Assembly (NCBI RefSeq): GCF_001411805.1
Contig: NZ_CP007214.1
Location: forward strand, 124,001 to 188,000
Source: Burkholderia plantarii
GTDB lineage: Bacteria; Pseudomonadota; Gammaproteobacteria; Burkholderiales; Burkholderiaceae
DNA: 64,000 nucleotides
Direction of reading: 5' to 3'
Positions within the stretch are counted from its first letter, which is position 1; every line of letters starts with the position of its first letter. The position numbers were made by a program, and so were the translations under genes. Under the pieces are notes generated by a model. The model saw nothing but the letters and a program-made list of their open reading frames with translations. It did not search any database and was not told the DNA's origin. Positions 18,907-27,210 of this stretch are shown piece after piece.

Positions 18907-20455
18907 GTACAGTCCTCCAAGGTAAAAGATCTTCGTAGTCGCTGAGAGTCGCGGCTTCCGGTAATGCCCTAAACAGCGAGACCAGATAGCGATACGGATC
19001 GATGCCGTTCGCCTTGCACGTTTCGACGAGGGAGTACAGGTTGGCACTGGCCTGCGCGCCCGCGACAGTGTCGGAGAACAACCAGCCCTTGCGGCCGACG
19101 ACGAACGGCCGGATCGCGTTCTCGCACAGGTTGTTCGAGATCGGCCAGTTGCCGTTATCGACGTAGCGGACCAGCTTGGGCCACTGTCCGCTCATGTACT
19201 GCAATGCCTTGCCGAGCAGACTCGACGGCACGATGTCCGGCAGATGCTCGACCAGCATGCGCTCGATGAAGGCGATCACGCGGGCGCTGTATCGGGCGCG
19301 CAGTCGCTGTCGGCGTTCGGGCGCCCACTTCGCACTGCGCGCCTCGGCCGCGAACAGCTTGCCAATCAGCACGACGAAGCGCGTGGTTAGCAGATCCGCA
19401 GAGCGTGCGGCCTTCGGCACCGACTCCTCAGCCTTGATAAAGCCGCGGCGCACGTGTGCCCAGCACCCGAGATGCACGAGTTGGTGATCGTGGGCGATGC
19501 CGTTGTAGAGTTCATATCCATCTGTCATCAGCACTGTGCCAGGCTGCACGCCGGCATAGAGCTTCTGCGCATGTTGGGCACCGCGCCCTGGCGAGTACGA
19601 GAACATCCGCACTGGCGACCCCGAACCATTGACCTGCGCCCATAGGTAACTCTTCGCCTGTGGCCTTCGTCCTGGTTCCTTCAGCACCTGGAACGTTGTT
19701 TCGTCGCCGTAGATCAGGTCCGATTCGAGCAGCGTGTCGCGCATCAGGTTGATCACCGGCTGCGTGGCCAGTCCCACCCGCACGACGCTGGCGGCCAGCG
19801 TGTTCGACGAGATGTCGCCGCCGAAGCGACGCAGCATCGTGGCCTGGCGATACAGCGGCATGCCGTATTGATACTTGCCGGTGATGATCCACGCCAGCGC
19901 GGATTCCGTGAGCAGCCCGCGCGGAATGATGCGTGCCGGCGCTGGCGTGACCTTGATGCCGAGGTCGCAGCACGGGCACGCGTACTTGACCCGCTGGTGC
20001 TGAACGACGCGCACCTGCTCGGGAATCACGTCGAGCTGCTCGCTCGTCTCGACGCCGATCTCCACGAGGGCATGGCCGTCGTGCGCGCAGAATCGTTCAG
20101 ACTCGGGTAGTTCGTGCCGCACGACCTCGCGTGGCAAGTTCGGATCGAGCGGTTTGCGCCCACGCTTGCCGCGCGCGTGAGCGGCGACCGATTTGCCGGG
20201 CACGTCCTCGCGCGCGGGTGCATCGGTAGCCGTCGCAAGTGCCTCGGCTTCGTTGAACAGGCCGAGCTGGTCGGCATGGCGCGCTTCGCTCGAGGCGCCG
20301 AACAGTTCGTGCGTGTAGGCCCGCAGTTTCTCTTCGGCCAGATCGCGCTGAGCCGTCACGAGCCGAAGCTCACCGCGCAGTGCATCGCGTTCGGCGCTCG
20401 CGGCAATCAGCGCCTCGTAATGCTCGGCGCTCAACATGACGGGATTGTTCGGCAT
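18875..20455 (-). CDS. tnpC: IS66 transposase TnpC
   Basis: 526 aa. The N-terminal coiled coil and HTH (LSAEHYEALIAASAERDALR ... LFGASSE) is followed by the C-H-C-C zinc region (VKYACPCCDLGIKV) and the DDE core (LIYGDETTFQVLKEPG; HLGCWAHVRRGF; NNLCENAIRPFVVGRKGW). The C-terminus is the usual LSDYEDLLPWR followed by 14 extra residues (TVRAEVIGHSHP) encoded by the start of the acetyltransferase gene, so the original stop has been replaced at the junction. The frame is intact; probably functional. Confidence 0.92.
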   Translation of the reverse strand: MPNNPVMLSAEHYEALIAASAERDALRGELRLVTAQRDLAEEKLRAYTHELFGASSEARHADQLGLFNEAEALATATDAPAREDVPGKSVAAHARGKRGRKPLDPNLPREVVRHELPESERFCAHDGHALVEIGVETSEQLDVIPEQVRVVQHQRVKYACPCCDLGIKVTPAPARIIPRGLLTESALAWIITGKYQYGMPLYRQATMLRRFGGDISSNTLAASVVRVGLATQPVINLMRDTLLESDLIYGDETTFQVLKEPGRRPQAKSYLWAQVNGSGSPVRMFSYSPGRGAQHAQKLYAGVQPGTVLMTDGYELYNGIAHDHQLVHLGCWAHVRRGFIKAEESVPKAARSADLLTTRFVVLIGKLFAAEARSAKWAPERRQRLRARYSARVIAFIERMLVEHLPDIVPSSLLGKALQYMSGQWPKLVRYVDNGNWPISNNLCENAIRPFVVGRKGWLFSDTVAGAQASANLYSLVETCKANGIDPYRYLVSLFRALPEAATLSDYEDLLPWRTVRAEVIGHSHP

Positions 20456-20486
20456 GGCCGATTAGACCATATAGTCCTCGTCGTGT

Positions 20487-20837
20487 TCAGCTCATCCGCG
20501 AGTAATGTCGCTGGGGATGCTTCTGGATCACGGCCAGGTCGATTCCGTCGAGCAGCCAATGCAACTGCTCGGTGCTGAGCGTGATCGTGTCACCGCCGGT
20601 CGGCCAGACGAAGCGGTCGGCTTCGAGTCGCTTGAGCAGCAACCAGAAGCCGTTGCCGCCCCAGCCGAGAATCTTGATGCGATCGTGACGGCGGTTGCCG
20701 AAGACAAATAGCGCCGAGGTCATCGGGTTCAGGCGCATCGCCTGTTCGACCAGGATCGACAGGCCGTTGATGCCCATGCGGAAGTCGACCGGATCGCGAT
20801 GCAGGTAGACCTTCAGCCCTTCGTCGAACCGGAACAC
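20487..20837 (-). CDS. tnpB: IS66 accessory protein TnpB
   Basis: 116 aa, the normal length. VYLHRDPVDFRMGINGLSIL and LFVFGNRRHDRIKILGWGGN are the family signatures (IS66 Orf2). TnpB is needed for IS66 transposition together with TnpA and TnpC, though its biochemical role is unclear. Its start overlaps the end of tnpA by 25 bp; tnpC follows after 31 bp. Confidence 0.94.
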   Translation of the reverse strand: MFRFDEGLKVYLHRDPVDFRMGINGLSILVEQAMRLNPMTSALFVFGNRRHDRIKILGWGGNGFWLLLKRLEADRFVWPTGGDTITLSTEQLHWLLDGIDLAVIQKHPQRHYSRMS

Positions 20838-21319
20838 GGCAGCCTCCCGAGCATCTGGATCACCGTGGCCAACTCATCGGCACTCGCTTCGCCGAGATCG
20901 AATTCGACTCCATTGGGCAAGCGCACATGGAGCGCAACTGCCATCGTCATAGCAGGCCGAGCTTCGTTCTGTACGCTCATAGTCACCGGCGTCTTTGATG
21001 CGGCCACGACTGGAATGAACGCCGGCTCGGGCGGCACCACCTGATTACGCGCTGGCATGTCTATCGACACGCCTTCGATCATATCGATCGTACGCACTTC
21101 CTGCGGAACCACTGCCGGAGCTTCGCGCTGCATCAGATGCTTTGTAATCCACTTGCGCAACAGGTTGGCGTTGACCCCATGCTCTTGCGCCAGTCTCGCT
21201 ACCGATACGCCCGGACTCAACGCTCGCTCGACCAGCGCGCGCTTCGCGCCCTCGTCGTACCGGCGACGACCATCCCGCGTCAGCCTCACTACTCCTAACT
21301 CTGAGTTTTTCTCTGCCAT
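20813..21319 (-). CDS. tnpA: IS66 accessory protein TnpA (HTH)
   Basis: 168 aa from ATG 21319 (MAEKNSELGVVRLTRDGRRR). The HTH is KRALVERALSPGVSVARLAQ then GVNANLLRKWI. The C-terminus (LPNGVEFDLGEASADELATV) is the usual TnpA ending. A GTG at 21346 in the same frame would add nine residues encoded by the hairpin at 21321-21347; I consider that hairpin regulatory and use the ATG. Confidence 0.88.
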   Translation of the reverse strand: MAEKNSELGVVRLTRDGRRRYDEGAKRALVERALSPGVSVARLAQEHGVNANLLRKWITKHLMQREAPAVVPQEVRTIDMIEGVSIDMPARNQVVPPEPAFIPVVAASKTPVTMSVQNEARPAMTMAVALHVRLPNGVEFDLGEASADELATVIQMLGRLPCSGSTKG

Positions 21320-21320
21320 A

Positions 21321-21347
21321 GGTGTCCACCAATAGTAGGTGGACACC
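21321..21347 (-). promoter_or_regulatory. Perfect hairpin directly before IS66 tnpA
   Basis: GGTGTCCACC and GGTGGACACC are perfect 10-bp arms around a 7-base loop. The 3' arm ends one base from the ATG and covers the place where the ribosome must bind, so the structure could hold down tnpA translation, especially when transcription enters from outside. This is inference from position. Confidence 0.6.
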
Positions 21348-21399
21348 TTTTCCCATATTCACGATATCTATGGCAGGGCGTGGTTTATTGAGCGCTTAC

Positions 21400-21407
21400 C
21401 AATCTCG
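21400..21407 (+). repeat. 8-bp target duplication, right copy
   Basis: CAATCTCG, identical to 18425-18432. It is followed by IS3 leader sequence (TGACTACGTGATTGGACTCT, 21408-21427) that joins in sense to the ATG at 18421 once IS66 is removed. Confidence 0.92.
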
Positions 21408-21427
21408 TGACTACGTGATTGGACTCT

Positions 21428-22216
21428 AAGAACCGCCAACACAAGTCATCCACAAATCTCGAGCAGATGATGGCGGCAGCCAGGGCGAGCAAAGCGGTAT
21501 GAATATCGAAGCGGCGCTCGAAGCAAATCCGGAGCTTTCCGAATCCGGCGAACCAGGCAAGCGTGCGTTCGACCACCCAACGATGCCGCCCAAGGCGATC
21601 GCGACTTTCGACGCCACGACGCGCGATATGGGCCTTGATGCCGCGCTGTCTCAGATAACGTCGACAGCGTGCAGTTTGGTCGGCCGCTTGCGGGGCTGAC
21701 CAGTCAGGCCAGCCACGGCAGGGATGGCATCAAGCATGAACTCGAATGCCATCGAATCGTGCCGGTTGGCTCCTGTGATCGTGACAGCCAGCGGGATGCC
21801 ACGTGCATCTACGACGATGTGTCGTTTCGATCCGAGCTTGCCGCGGTCCGTCGGGTTGGGGCCGGTTTCCTGGCCCCCCGGGGGCTGGAGACGCTGGCTC
21901 CATCGAGGCTGGCGCGCTCCCAATCGATCTGGTCGTGCTCACGCAGCCGACGCAGCATCGCCAGATGCAGCCGATGCCATACACCGGCCGCTTGCCAGTC
22001 TCGCAGACGCCGCCAGCACGTCATGCCGCTGCCAAAACCCAGCCCCTGCGGAAGGTCTTCCCACGGGATGCCTGCTTGCAGCACATACAGGATGCCGTTG
22101 AGCGCAGTTCGGTCGTCGATCGTGCGCCGCCGTCCGCCCTTGGGCGATGGGGTGAATTCCGGAATCAGAGGTTCCAGCACCACCCACAACTCGTTGCCGA
22201 TTTTGCGTCTTGCCAT
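21428..22216 (-). pseudogene. IS5/IS427-type transposase, broken
   Basis: The minus strand from ATG 22216 encodes MARRKIGNELWVVLEPLIPE ... WERASLDGASVSSP. At the C/G run around 21880 (CCCCCCGGGGG) the frame changes and continues as PGGQETGPNPTDRGKLGSKR ... GANRHDSM; this first shift could be the programmed frameshift known for some IS5 subgroups. Near 21655 a short deletion removes the DKAYD region and shifts the frame again to RYLRQRGIKAHIARRG and WVVERTLAWFAGFGKLRI. The second lesion is not programmed, so the gene is a pseudogene. Confidence 0.78.
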
Positions 22217-22271
22217 GTCGCAGACGATACGAATTCTGCTACGTCATGTCTAGGTTGCGTTAGCGATTCTC
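21428..22271 (-). mobile_element. IS5-family (IS427-like) element, degenerate
   Basis: The ends read GAGAATCGCTAACGCAAC (minus strand from 22271) and AAGAACCGCCAACACAAG (plus strand from 21428), agreeing at 13 of 18 positions. It is inserted in the same IS3 leader that IS66 entered: IS3 sequence resumes at 22272 with AAGCGTCCTGCTACTCAAGG. The short TTA/CTT-type duplication of this family is consistent with the flanks but ambiguous by a base. Confidence 0.7.
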
Positions 22272-22303
22272 AAGCGTCCTGCTACTCAAGGGTGGGGGAC
22301 GTC
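22272..22303 (-). mobile_element. IS3-family left-end remnant beyond IS5
   Basis: On the minus strand this is CGACGTCCCCCACCCTTGAG followed by TAGCAGGACGCTT, nearly identical to 1829-1860. With 21408-21427 and 18346-18421 it makes up one IS3 copy split by IS5 and IS66. 22304-22510 holds no gene I can recognise and ends as the leader of the MpaB-like gene. Confidence 0.7.
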
Positions 22304-22510
22304 GAGCGAAAGCGAGCCGCGCTCCGTTGCGCGCTTGACGACATGCACCATCTATGCGACATTCCCGATCGGGAATATTGCGGCTCAAGGGGGGCTGTCA
22401 TGATCGGACGATGACCTCGGCGGGGCAAGATCGGTCGAGCTAGGCTTCGTCGGGGGACCGCGCGCCCGCGTGCGTTCGATTTGTAGATACTCTGGTCAAA
22501 GGATCGTGAA

Positions 22511-23596
22511 ATGTCCGAACAAGTTGCAGTGAGTTCATCGGAAGACTTTGCCCTTTCCGTCGAAAAACTGATGGGAAGTCCGGCCCGATGGCGGCGGCTA
22601 GGGGTGCCGGTGGCAGCCGGGCGGTCCCGCCATGACGATGGCACGACGGACTTCGGCATCTTCGGCCCATCCAGTGTTGTGTGGAAGGTCCTTTTGCATC
22701 CCGCCTCGGTCACCTACCAGACGGTGGCGCAATTCAGTATGCAACTGATGTACAAGCCGGTGGTAGCAGGCGTCCGCGATGCGGATCCGCTTGCTACGAA
22801 GGTTCGCGCCGGCACGTTGACCGCGTTTGACTTCTTCGAGCGCTTTCAGCGCAATTCGGGCCTCCACGCGCCGATGTGGTTCGGTGATACGCGCACTGCC
22901 GAAACCATGTGGGCGCACCTGCATGCTCTTCATGCCCATGTGAAAGGCGGCATCATCGATGTCGGACATCCGGAACTGGGCGAGTACCACGCCGATGGCC
23001 CTCGTGACGTGATGTGGGCTGCCCTTACCGAGATGATGGGTATGCTTTGGGTGTACGAACATTTCGCCTGGCATGGCGATTCCCCCCCGCAGCGGCTGCC
23101 GGATCATGAACGCGACCAGTATGTTGCGGAGTCAGCGGCATATCTGCGTCTCGTGGGCGCGCGGGAAGAGGAAATCCCTCAAACGATCGCGGAGGTTGAT
23201 GCCCTCTTCGATCGATATCAGGAGCTATTCAAGAAGAGCGAAACGGTGGCTGTCATGCCTGAATCCGGCAAGGACTTCAACGTACTCGCTCAGGAGCAGA
23301 TCAAGAAGAACTGGCATCCCACCCAACAGATGGCCGTTGATGTCCTGGACGAGTTCTTCTACAAGCCGACGAACCTGGTCATCGCCTCTTACCCGACCTA
23401 TCTTCAGATATGGGGAGCTGGCTGGGACGAAGCGAAAAGAGCCGAGGAAGCAGAGAATTTGAAGGCGGCGCTGCCAGAAATCCGGACCCGGCAGGAATCG
23501 GCGGATGTCGAGCGGCGAGCGATAGATTTTTTCTGGGGACCAGATGGTCATGCGCTGATTTCGTCAGCTCGTGCGCTCATGAAGGGATTGGGCTGA
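22511..23596 (+). CDS. MpaB-family oxygenase-like protein (DUF2236)
   Basis: 361 aa. The pattern WKVLLHPASVTYQTVAQFSM, FFERFQRNSGLHAPMWFGDT, HALHAHVKG, and MLWVYEHFAW matches the ER-bound oxygenase MpaB/B' and latex-clearing protein (Lcp) family, helical proteins some of which bind b-type haem and cleave polyprenoid double bonds. The conserved Arg and His positions fit, but I cannot confirm haem ligation. A PDR-like reductase gene follows 187 bp downstream on the same strand. The block lies between broken insertion sequences, so it may be a captured fragment of a catabolic cluster. Confidence 0.72.
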   Translation: MSEQVAVSSSEDFALSVEKLMGSPARWRRLGVPVAAGRSRHDDGTTDFGIFGPSSVVWKVLLHPASVTYQTVAQFSMQLMYKPVVAGVRDADPLATKVRAGTLTAFDFFERFQRNSGLHAPMWFGDTRTAETMWAHLHALHAHVKGGIIDVGHPELGEYHADGPRDVMWAALTEMMGMLWVYEHFAWHGDSPPQRLPDHERDQYVAESAAYLRLVGAREEEIPQTIAEVDALFDRYQELFKKSETVAVMPESGKDFNVLAQEQIKKNWHPTQQMAVDVLDEFFYKPTNLVIASYPTYLQIWGAGWDEAKRAEEAENLKAALPEIRTRQESADVERRAIDFFWGPDGHALISSARALMKGLG

Positions 23597-23783
23597 TTAC
23601 CCAAATCAGTAGCATGAAGATCAGGCAGCATCGGCTACGGCGATAGATCGTTCCACGGCGTTATCGCCCATCTTTCATGAAAACGAGCGTTTGACGTGCT
23701 GACTTTTTTCCATAGTTGGTCGCAAATGACAATTGCGAGTGGTGAATCGAAGTGCTCCTCGGGCACGGCATAGGAAAATCACG

Positions 23784-24809
23784 ATGTCTGAAATGACAAT
23801 GTCCAGCAGAAACATGGCGCTCACCCGTATCCCAGCAAAGATAACAAGGCGCGACGAAATCGCCAACGACATCCTCCTGATCGAGTTCAGCGCCGAGTAT
23901 CTTCCCTCCTGGACTGCCGGATCGCATATCGACGTGAATATTCCCGACTACGGATTACGATCGTATTCGTTGGTGGATGGGGATTACCAGAAGAAATACC
24001 GGATCGCGGTAAAGATCATCCAGCATCCGGGATCGGCCTCCTTATACATTCGCGACCATTTCCATGTAGGCACCGACGTCGTCATCTATCCGGCGATCAA
24101 CAGGTTTCCGATCAAGCAAGCGTCACGGTATACCTTCTTGGCAGCCGGTATTGGCGTTACGCCGATCATCTCGATGCTTCGCCAACTCGATGGCAGCGAC
24201 GCTGTCTGGAAATGCCACTATTTCGTCAGAAACAGGGATCGGATACCCTTCATCGATGATTTGCGGGCCTTGGCAGTCAGGGCAAATGCTGAGTTGAACG
24301 TATATGTCAGCGCAGAAAGTGGCCGCCAGCCACTTGCCGAGCTTTTCGCGCATGAAGAGAATTTGGATGCCGTATATGCATGCGGTCCCACCGGCTTCAT
24401 GAAAGAGGCCGAGGTCATCGTCTCGACGCGAGGGGGAGCTCGGTTCTACATGGAGGATTTCGATGAGCAGAGGACGGAGGTCATCGGAGAGCATCCTGCA
24501 CCCATCTGTCAGGGCAAAACCGCGGAAAGAATCAGTTCGAATTCGCCTTTTGAAGTCGAATGTCGCGCCAGTGGGCGTAGCTTCACCGTGGCGCCGCATG
24601 AGACGATCCTGGACTATGTGAAGCAAATCCTTCCCGATCAACCCTATTCCTGCGAGGAGGGCGTGTGCGGAACCTGCGAGGTGTCGGTCCTTGAGGGAAT
24701 AGCTGCACATCGTGATCAATGGTACAGCGATGAAGCGCGTGCAAATGGCGGACGGATGATGATCTGCGTGAGCCGGTCGAAAACTAAGAAGATCGTTCTC
24801 GATCTTTGA
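23784..24809 (+). CDS. PDR-type ferredoxin-NAD(P)H reductase (phthalate/vanillate oxygenase reductase family)
   Basis: 341 aa from ATG 23784, preceded by TAGGAAA. Domain order is FMN-binding (RSYSLVDG, residues 59-66), NAD-binding (AAGIGVTPIISMLRQL ... YACGPTGFM) and a C-terminal plant-type 2Fe-2S domain (SCEEGVCGTC near 288-298 and a fourth Cys in MMICVSRS). It passes electrons from NADH to a Rieske oxygenase. No oxygenase alpha subunit is adjacent; Rieske genes occur at 32581 and 40913. The start at 23733 upstream is possible but lacks a ribosome site. Confidence 0.88.
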   Translation: MSEMTMSSRNMALTRIPAKITRRDEIANDILLIEFSAEYLPSWTAGSHIDVNIPDYGLRSYSLVDGDYQKKYRIAVKIIQHPGSASLYIRDHFHVGTDVVIYPAINRFPIKQASRYTFLAAGIGVTPIISMLRQLDGSDAVWKCHYFVRNRDRIPFIDDLRALAVRANAELNVYVSAESGRQPLAELFAHEENLDAVYACGPTGFMKEAEVIVSTRGGARFYMEDFDEQRTEVIGEHPAPICQGKTAERISSNSPFEVECRASGRSFTVAPHETILDYVKQILPDQPYSCEEGVCGTCEVSVLEGIAAHRDQWYSDEARANGGRMMICVSRSKTKKIVLDL

Positions 24810-24919
24810 CTGCCACGTGAGCCGCTCCATTTGTGCGTGGCCATCGATTGACGAAGGGCGGGATCGCTTGTGGCGCCGCCTCAAGTAACGGCGGTTGCGT
24901 TGATGGTGACGTGTGGTGG
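24810..24919. other. Start of a 627-bp gene-poor stretch (24810-25436)
   Basis: The stretch to 25436 contains only scraps, listed separately: an IS3 right end with OrfB tail (24920-25032), a start-like 21-codon reading (25078), and a recombinase tail (25325-25405). A second short start with GGAGGG before ATG 25202 gives only MVDLKGQGFALD. Together they look like several deletion junctions. Confidence 0.45.
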
Positions 24920-25032
24920 TGACCTGCCCCCGGTTTTAGTCCGAACTGCAGTTAGAGCCCGAGGTTAAAAGCTGCTGTTGTTGCGTCGTGCGCCCGAGCG
25001 AACTGAGCAGGCGTCAGATAGCGGCTTATCCA
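24920..25032 (-). mobile_element. IS3-family right end with OrfB C-terminal tail
   Basis: On the minus strand RYLTPAQFARAHDATTAAFN plus LGL and stop (24952) is the usual C-terminus of an IS3-group OrfB. The element end TGACCTGCCCCCGGTTTTAG starts at 24920 on the plus strand. Only about 110 bp remain. Confidence 0.6.
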
Positions 25033-25077
25033 CCGCCGTCATTTTTATTGAACCATCAATACGACAAGGATATCGAA

Positions 25078-25143
25078 ATGAGCACGAATCTGTACGACAT
25101 TCCGGTTAACCATGCGGCAGACGAATGCTGTCCAACGAACTAA
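25078..25143 (+). pseudogene. Possible truncated gene start, 21 codons
   Basis: ATG 25078 has AAGGA eight to twelve bases upstream and encodes MSTNLYDIPVNHAADECCPT plus Asn and stop. The good ribosome site and abrupt end suggest the 5' end of a gene cut by a deletion. I do not recognise the product, and it may be chance. Confidence 0.25.
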
Positions 25144-25324
25144 AGTTGGTACGAATTTGCTACTAAAGTTGAGACTTTTTCGATTCTGGAGGGAAGTCGC
25201 AATGGTCGACCTTAAGGGGCAAGGGTTTGCGCTCGATTGACGAAAAGTTGCAACCCCTACGTGAATTGCAAAATCGTCTGTCCGGCTGACAACACCGCAC
25301 TAACACACGCCACGCCCGGGTGTA

Positions 25325-25405
25325 TCAGTCAGCGAAGGCGTCACGGATTTGCCTGGCCCGCTTCACGTCATCGCTGTGCAGATAGATCGATGTCGTTGCA
25401 ATTGA
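25325..25405 (-). pseudogene. C-terminal tail of a tyrosine recombinase
   Basis: The minus-strand frame ending at 25325 reads SIATTSIYLHSDDVKRARQI then RDAFAD and stop. IATTSIYLHSD contains the catalytic-tyrosine context (GHASIxTTxxY) of XerC/D-like integrases. Upstream of residue 1 the match is lost. It lies against the end of the next IS3 remnant. It is a relic that may mark the end of a former mobile island. Confidence 0.55.
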
Positions 25406-25436
25406 ACCGCACCGGGAATCGTGGAGGCTGGTTGGT

Positions 25437-25749
25437 TTAAGTTAATGCGGACACGTCAGCGGCATTTCTGAGTTGCCTGTAGTAGTTTGCCTCAGTTTCA
25501 GCAGGCGGGATATAGCCGAGCGGTTCCATCAGCCGATGACGGTTGTACCAGGCGACCCATTCCAGCGTTGCCAGTTCGACGGATTCCCTCGTTTTCCAAG
25601 GGGCGCGCCGATGAATCAGTTCCGTCTTGTACAGGCCGTTGATCGTCTCGGCCAGCGCATTGTCGTAGCTGTCGCCCCGGCTGCCGACCGACGGCTCGAT
25701 GCCGGCCTCAGCCAGCCGTTCGCTGTAGCGGATGCTGACGTATTGCTTA
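25437..25749 (-). pseudogene. IS3-family transposase OrfB C-terminal part, cut by IS30
   Basis: QYVSIRYSERLAEAGIEPSV, GSRGDSYDNALAETINGLYK and EWVAWYNRHRLMEPLGYIPP are the last third of an IS3-group OrfB, including the catalytic Glu in NALAETINGLYKTE. The reading begins at the IS30 edge (25749) and the N-terminal two thirds, with both catalytic Asp residues, are missing. This copy is of a different IS3 subgroup from the orfA fragments at 1894 and 18421. Confidence 0.85.
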
Positions 25750-27193
25750 GGTTCAAGGAGTCGTCGCAACACCAATCATTATGTTGCAGATAGTAGTTCC
25801 TGGAGTACTTCCGTTGGTGTCTTCCACCCAAGGGTTTTACGTGGTCGACAGTTCAGTGTGTTTGCGACTGCGTCGAGTTCACGCTCGGTGTATCGACTCA
25901 TATCTGTGCCTTTCGGAAAGTACTGCCGTAGCAGGCCGTTCGTGTTTTCATTCGTCCCGCGTTGCCATGGACTTTGAGGATCACAGAAGTAGATATCCAG
26001 AGCCGTATCGAGTCGTAGCTGCACATGCTGGGCCATCTCTGCGCCTTGATCCCATGTCAGCGACCGCCGCAAATGCTCGGGTAATAGAGCGATCTTTGCT
26101 GCGATAGCATTGCGAACCGCCTCTGCCCCGTGACCTGCCAGTGCGGGGCCGTTCTTGAGGCGCGCCCCGACTCCATGACCCTCCATTGGCGGAAGATGCA
26201 GTAGCATCGTGAACCGTGTAGTGCGTTCAACCAGAGTGCCAATCGCCGATCGGTTAAGGCCAATGATCAGGTCGCCTTCCCAATGTCCTGGAACGGCACG
26301 CTCAGCAATTTCAGCCGGGCGTTCACTGATCATAACCTCCGCAGTGACGAAGTGCTTTCCACGCTGTTGCGTCCTGGCCCGAGGTACGCGCAGCGCACGG
26401 CCCGAGCGAAGGCAAGCAGTAAGTTCTCACCGCAAAGCGCCCCGGCCTTGAATATAGAGCGCCTGATAGATGGCTTCGTGAGAGATCCGCATAGATTGAT
26501 CATCGGGATAGTCAATCTGAAGTCGCCGACTGATTTGTTCCGGACTCCAGCAGGTGCCCCAGCGACGGTCCGCGCGGCGTCCTTGTCTTCGTCCCTTCCA
26601 CGGAACGTTAGGCCCGGGAATCGGCTTGCCTCGAAAGTCGGTGATCTTTTCCAGCCAGACGATCCTGCACGTACGTCTTCAACTGGTCGTTCGCTGCCAG
26701 TTTCGAGGGCTTCGGACGTTGTGCCGCGCGTTCAGCCTTCCACTGGGCGACCGTTGCCCGATACGCCAGAGTACCACCGCGGGTCGCCGCGTTACGACGT
26801 AGCTCGCGTGAAATCGTTGACGGCGATCGCTGCAGCCTTCGCGAAATCTCACGAACGCTGCACTCCTGTGCCCACAGCAACGCGATCTCCTCGCGCTCCG
26901 GCAATGACAGGTAACGTCCAGAATGCGGCGCGAGGTCGATTGGCGGCATGCCGCCCGCCTCACGAAACCATCGCGGCCCCAAAGGTTGCGACACGTTACA
27001 CGCATGCGCTGCGGCCTCCGTCTCCATTCCTTGTGCGATACACCTCCAGAATGCCCGCTTGGAATCCAGTTGATTGACACCCGGTCTGCCAGGTGATCGC
27101 ATTACTGGTCTTCCCGTTTGTTCCGAGCCCCATCCCAATGGTCGTCCCATTTAACACCTCCTATATGGAGATGTTGCAACGACCGATTGAATC
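25750..27193 (-). mobile_element. IS30-family element, copy 2 (minus orientation)
   Basis: 1,444 bp, the inverted counterpart of 16794-18237 and apparently identical to it: every translated segment, including the mutated stretches, is the same. The outer end lies 17 bp from the stop of the porin gene; the inner end cuts an IS3 orfB. Confidence 0.9.
25779..27150 (-). pseudogene. IS30-family transposase, second broken copy
   Basis: It has the same N-terminal HTH part (from 27150), the same one-base frameshift about 500 bp in, the same in-frame TGA and the same C-terminal DDE part (from 26333) as the first copy. Two independent lesions shared exactly mean the copies derive from one already-broken parent or have been equalised by gene conversion. 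Confidence 0.9.
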
Positions 27194-27210
27194 CGCCGAC
27201 AGTTGGCCGC

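Larger units (their letters stand above)
18433..21399 (-). mobile_element. IS66-family element, 2,967 bp, with an internal acetyltransferase passenger gene
   Basis: The ends are GTAAGCGGTCAGGTAATGAC (18433 rightwards) and GTAAGCGCTCAATAAACCAC (minus strand from 21399). The GTAAGCG start is the IS66 family hallmark, and 19 of the first 28 bases agree. Perfect 8-bp direct repeats CAATCTCG flank it, so the ends are certain and the insertion is one event. Inside, on the minus strand, are tnpA, tnpB, tnpC and then a GNAT gene that overlaps tnpC and stops 27 bp from the end. The insertion split the leader of an IS3 remnant. Confidence 0.93.

Noticed and set aside
26283..27077. Plus-strand 264-codon reading within IS30
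   Set aside because: Antisense of the IS30 transposase and identical in both copies; not supported by start or family.
16794..27193. An IS30 composite transposon carrying the MpaB and PDR genes
   Set aside because: No direct repeats at the outer ends and both transposases are dead; an inverted pair alone does not prove a unit that moves.
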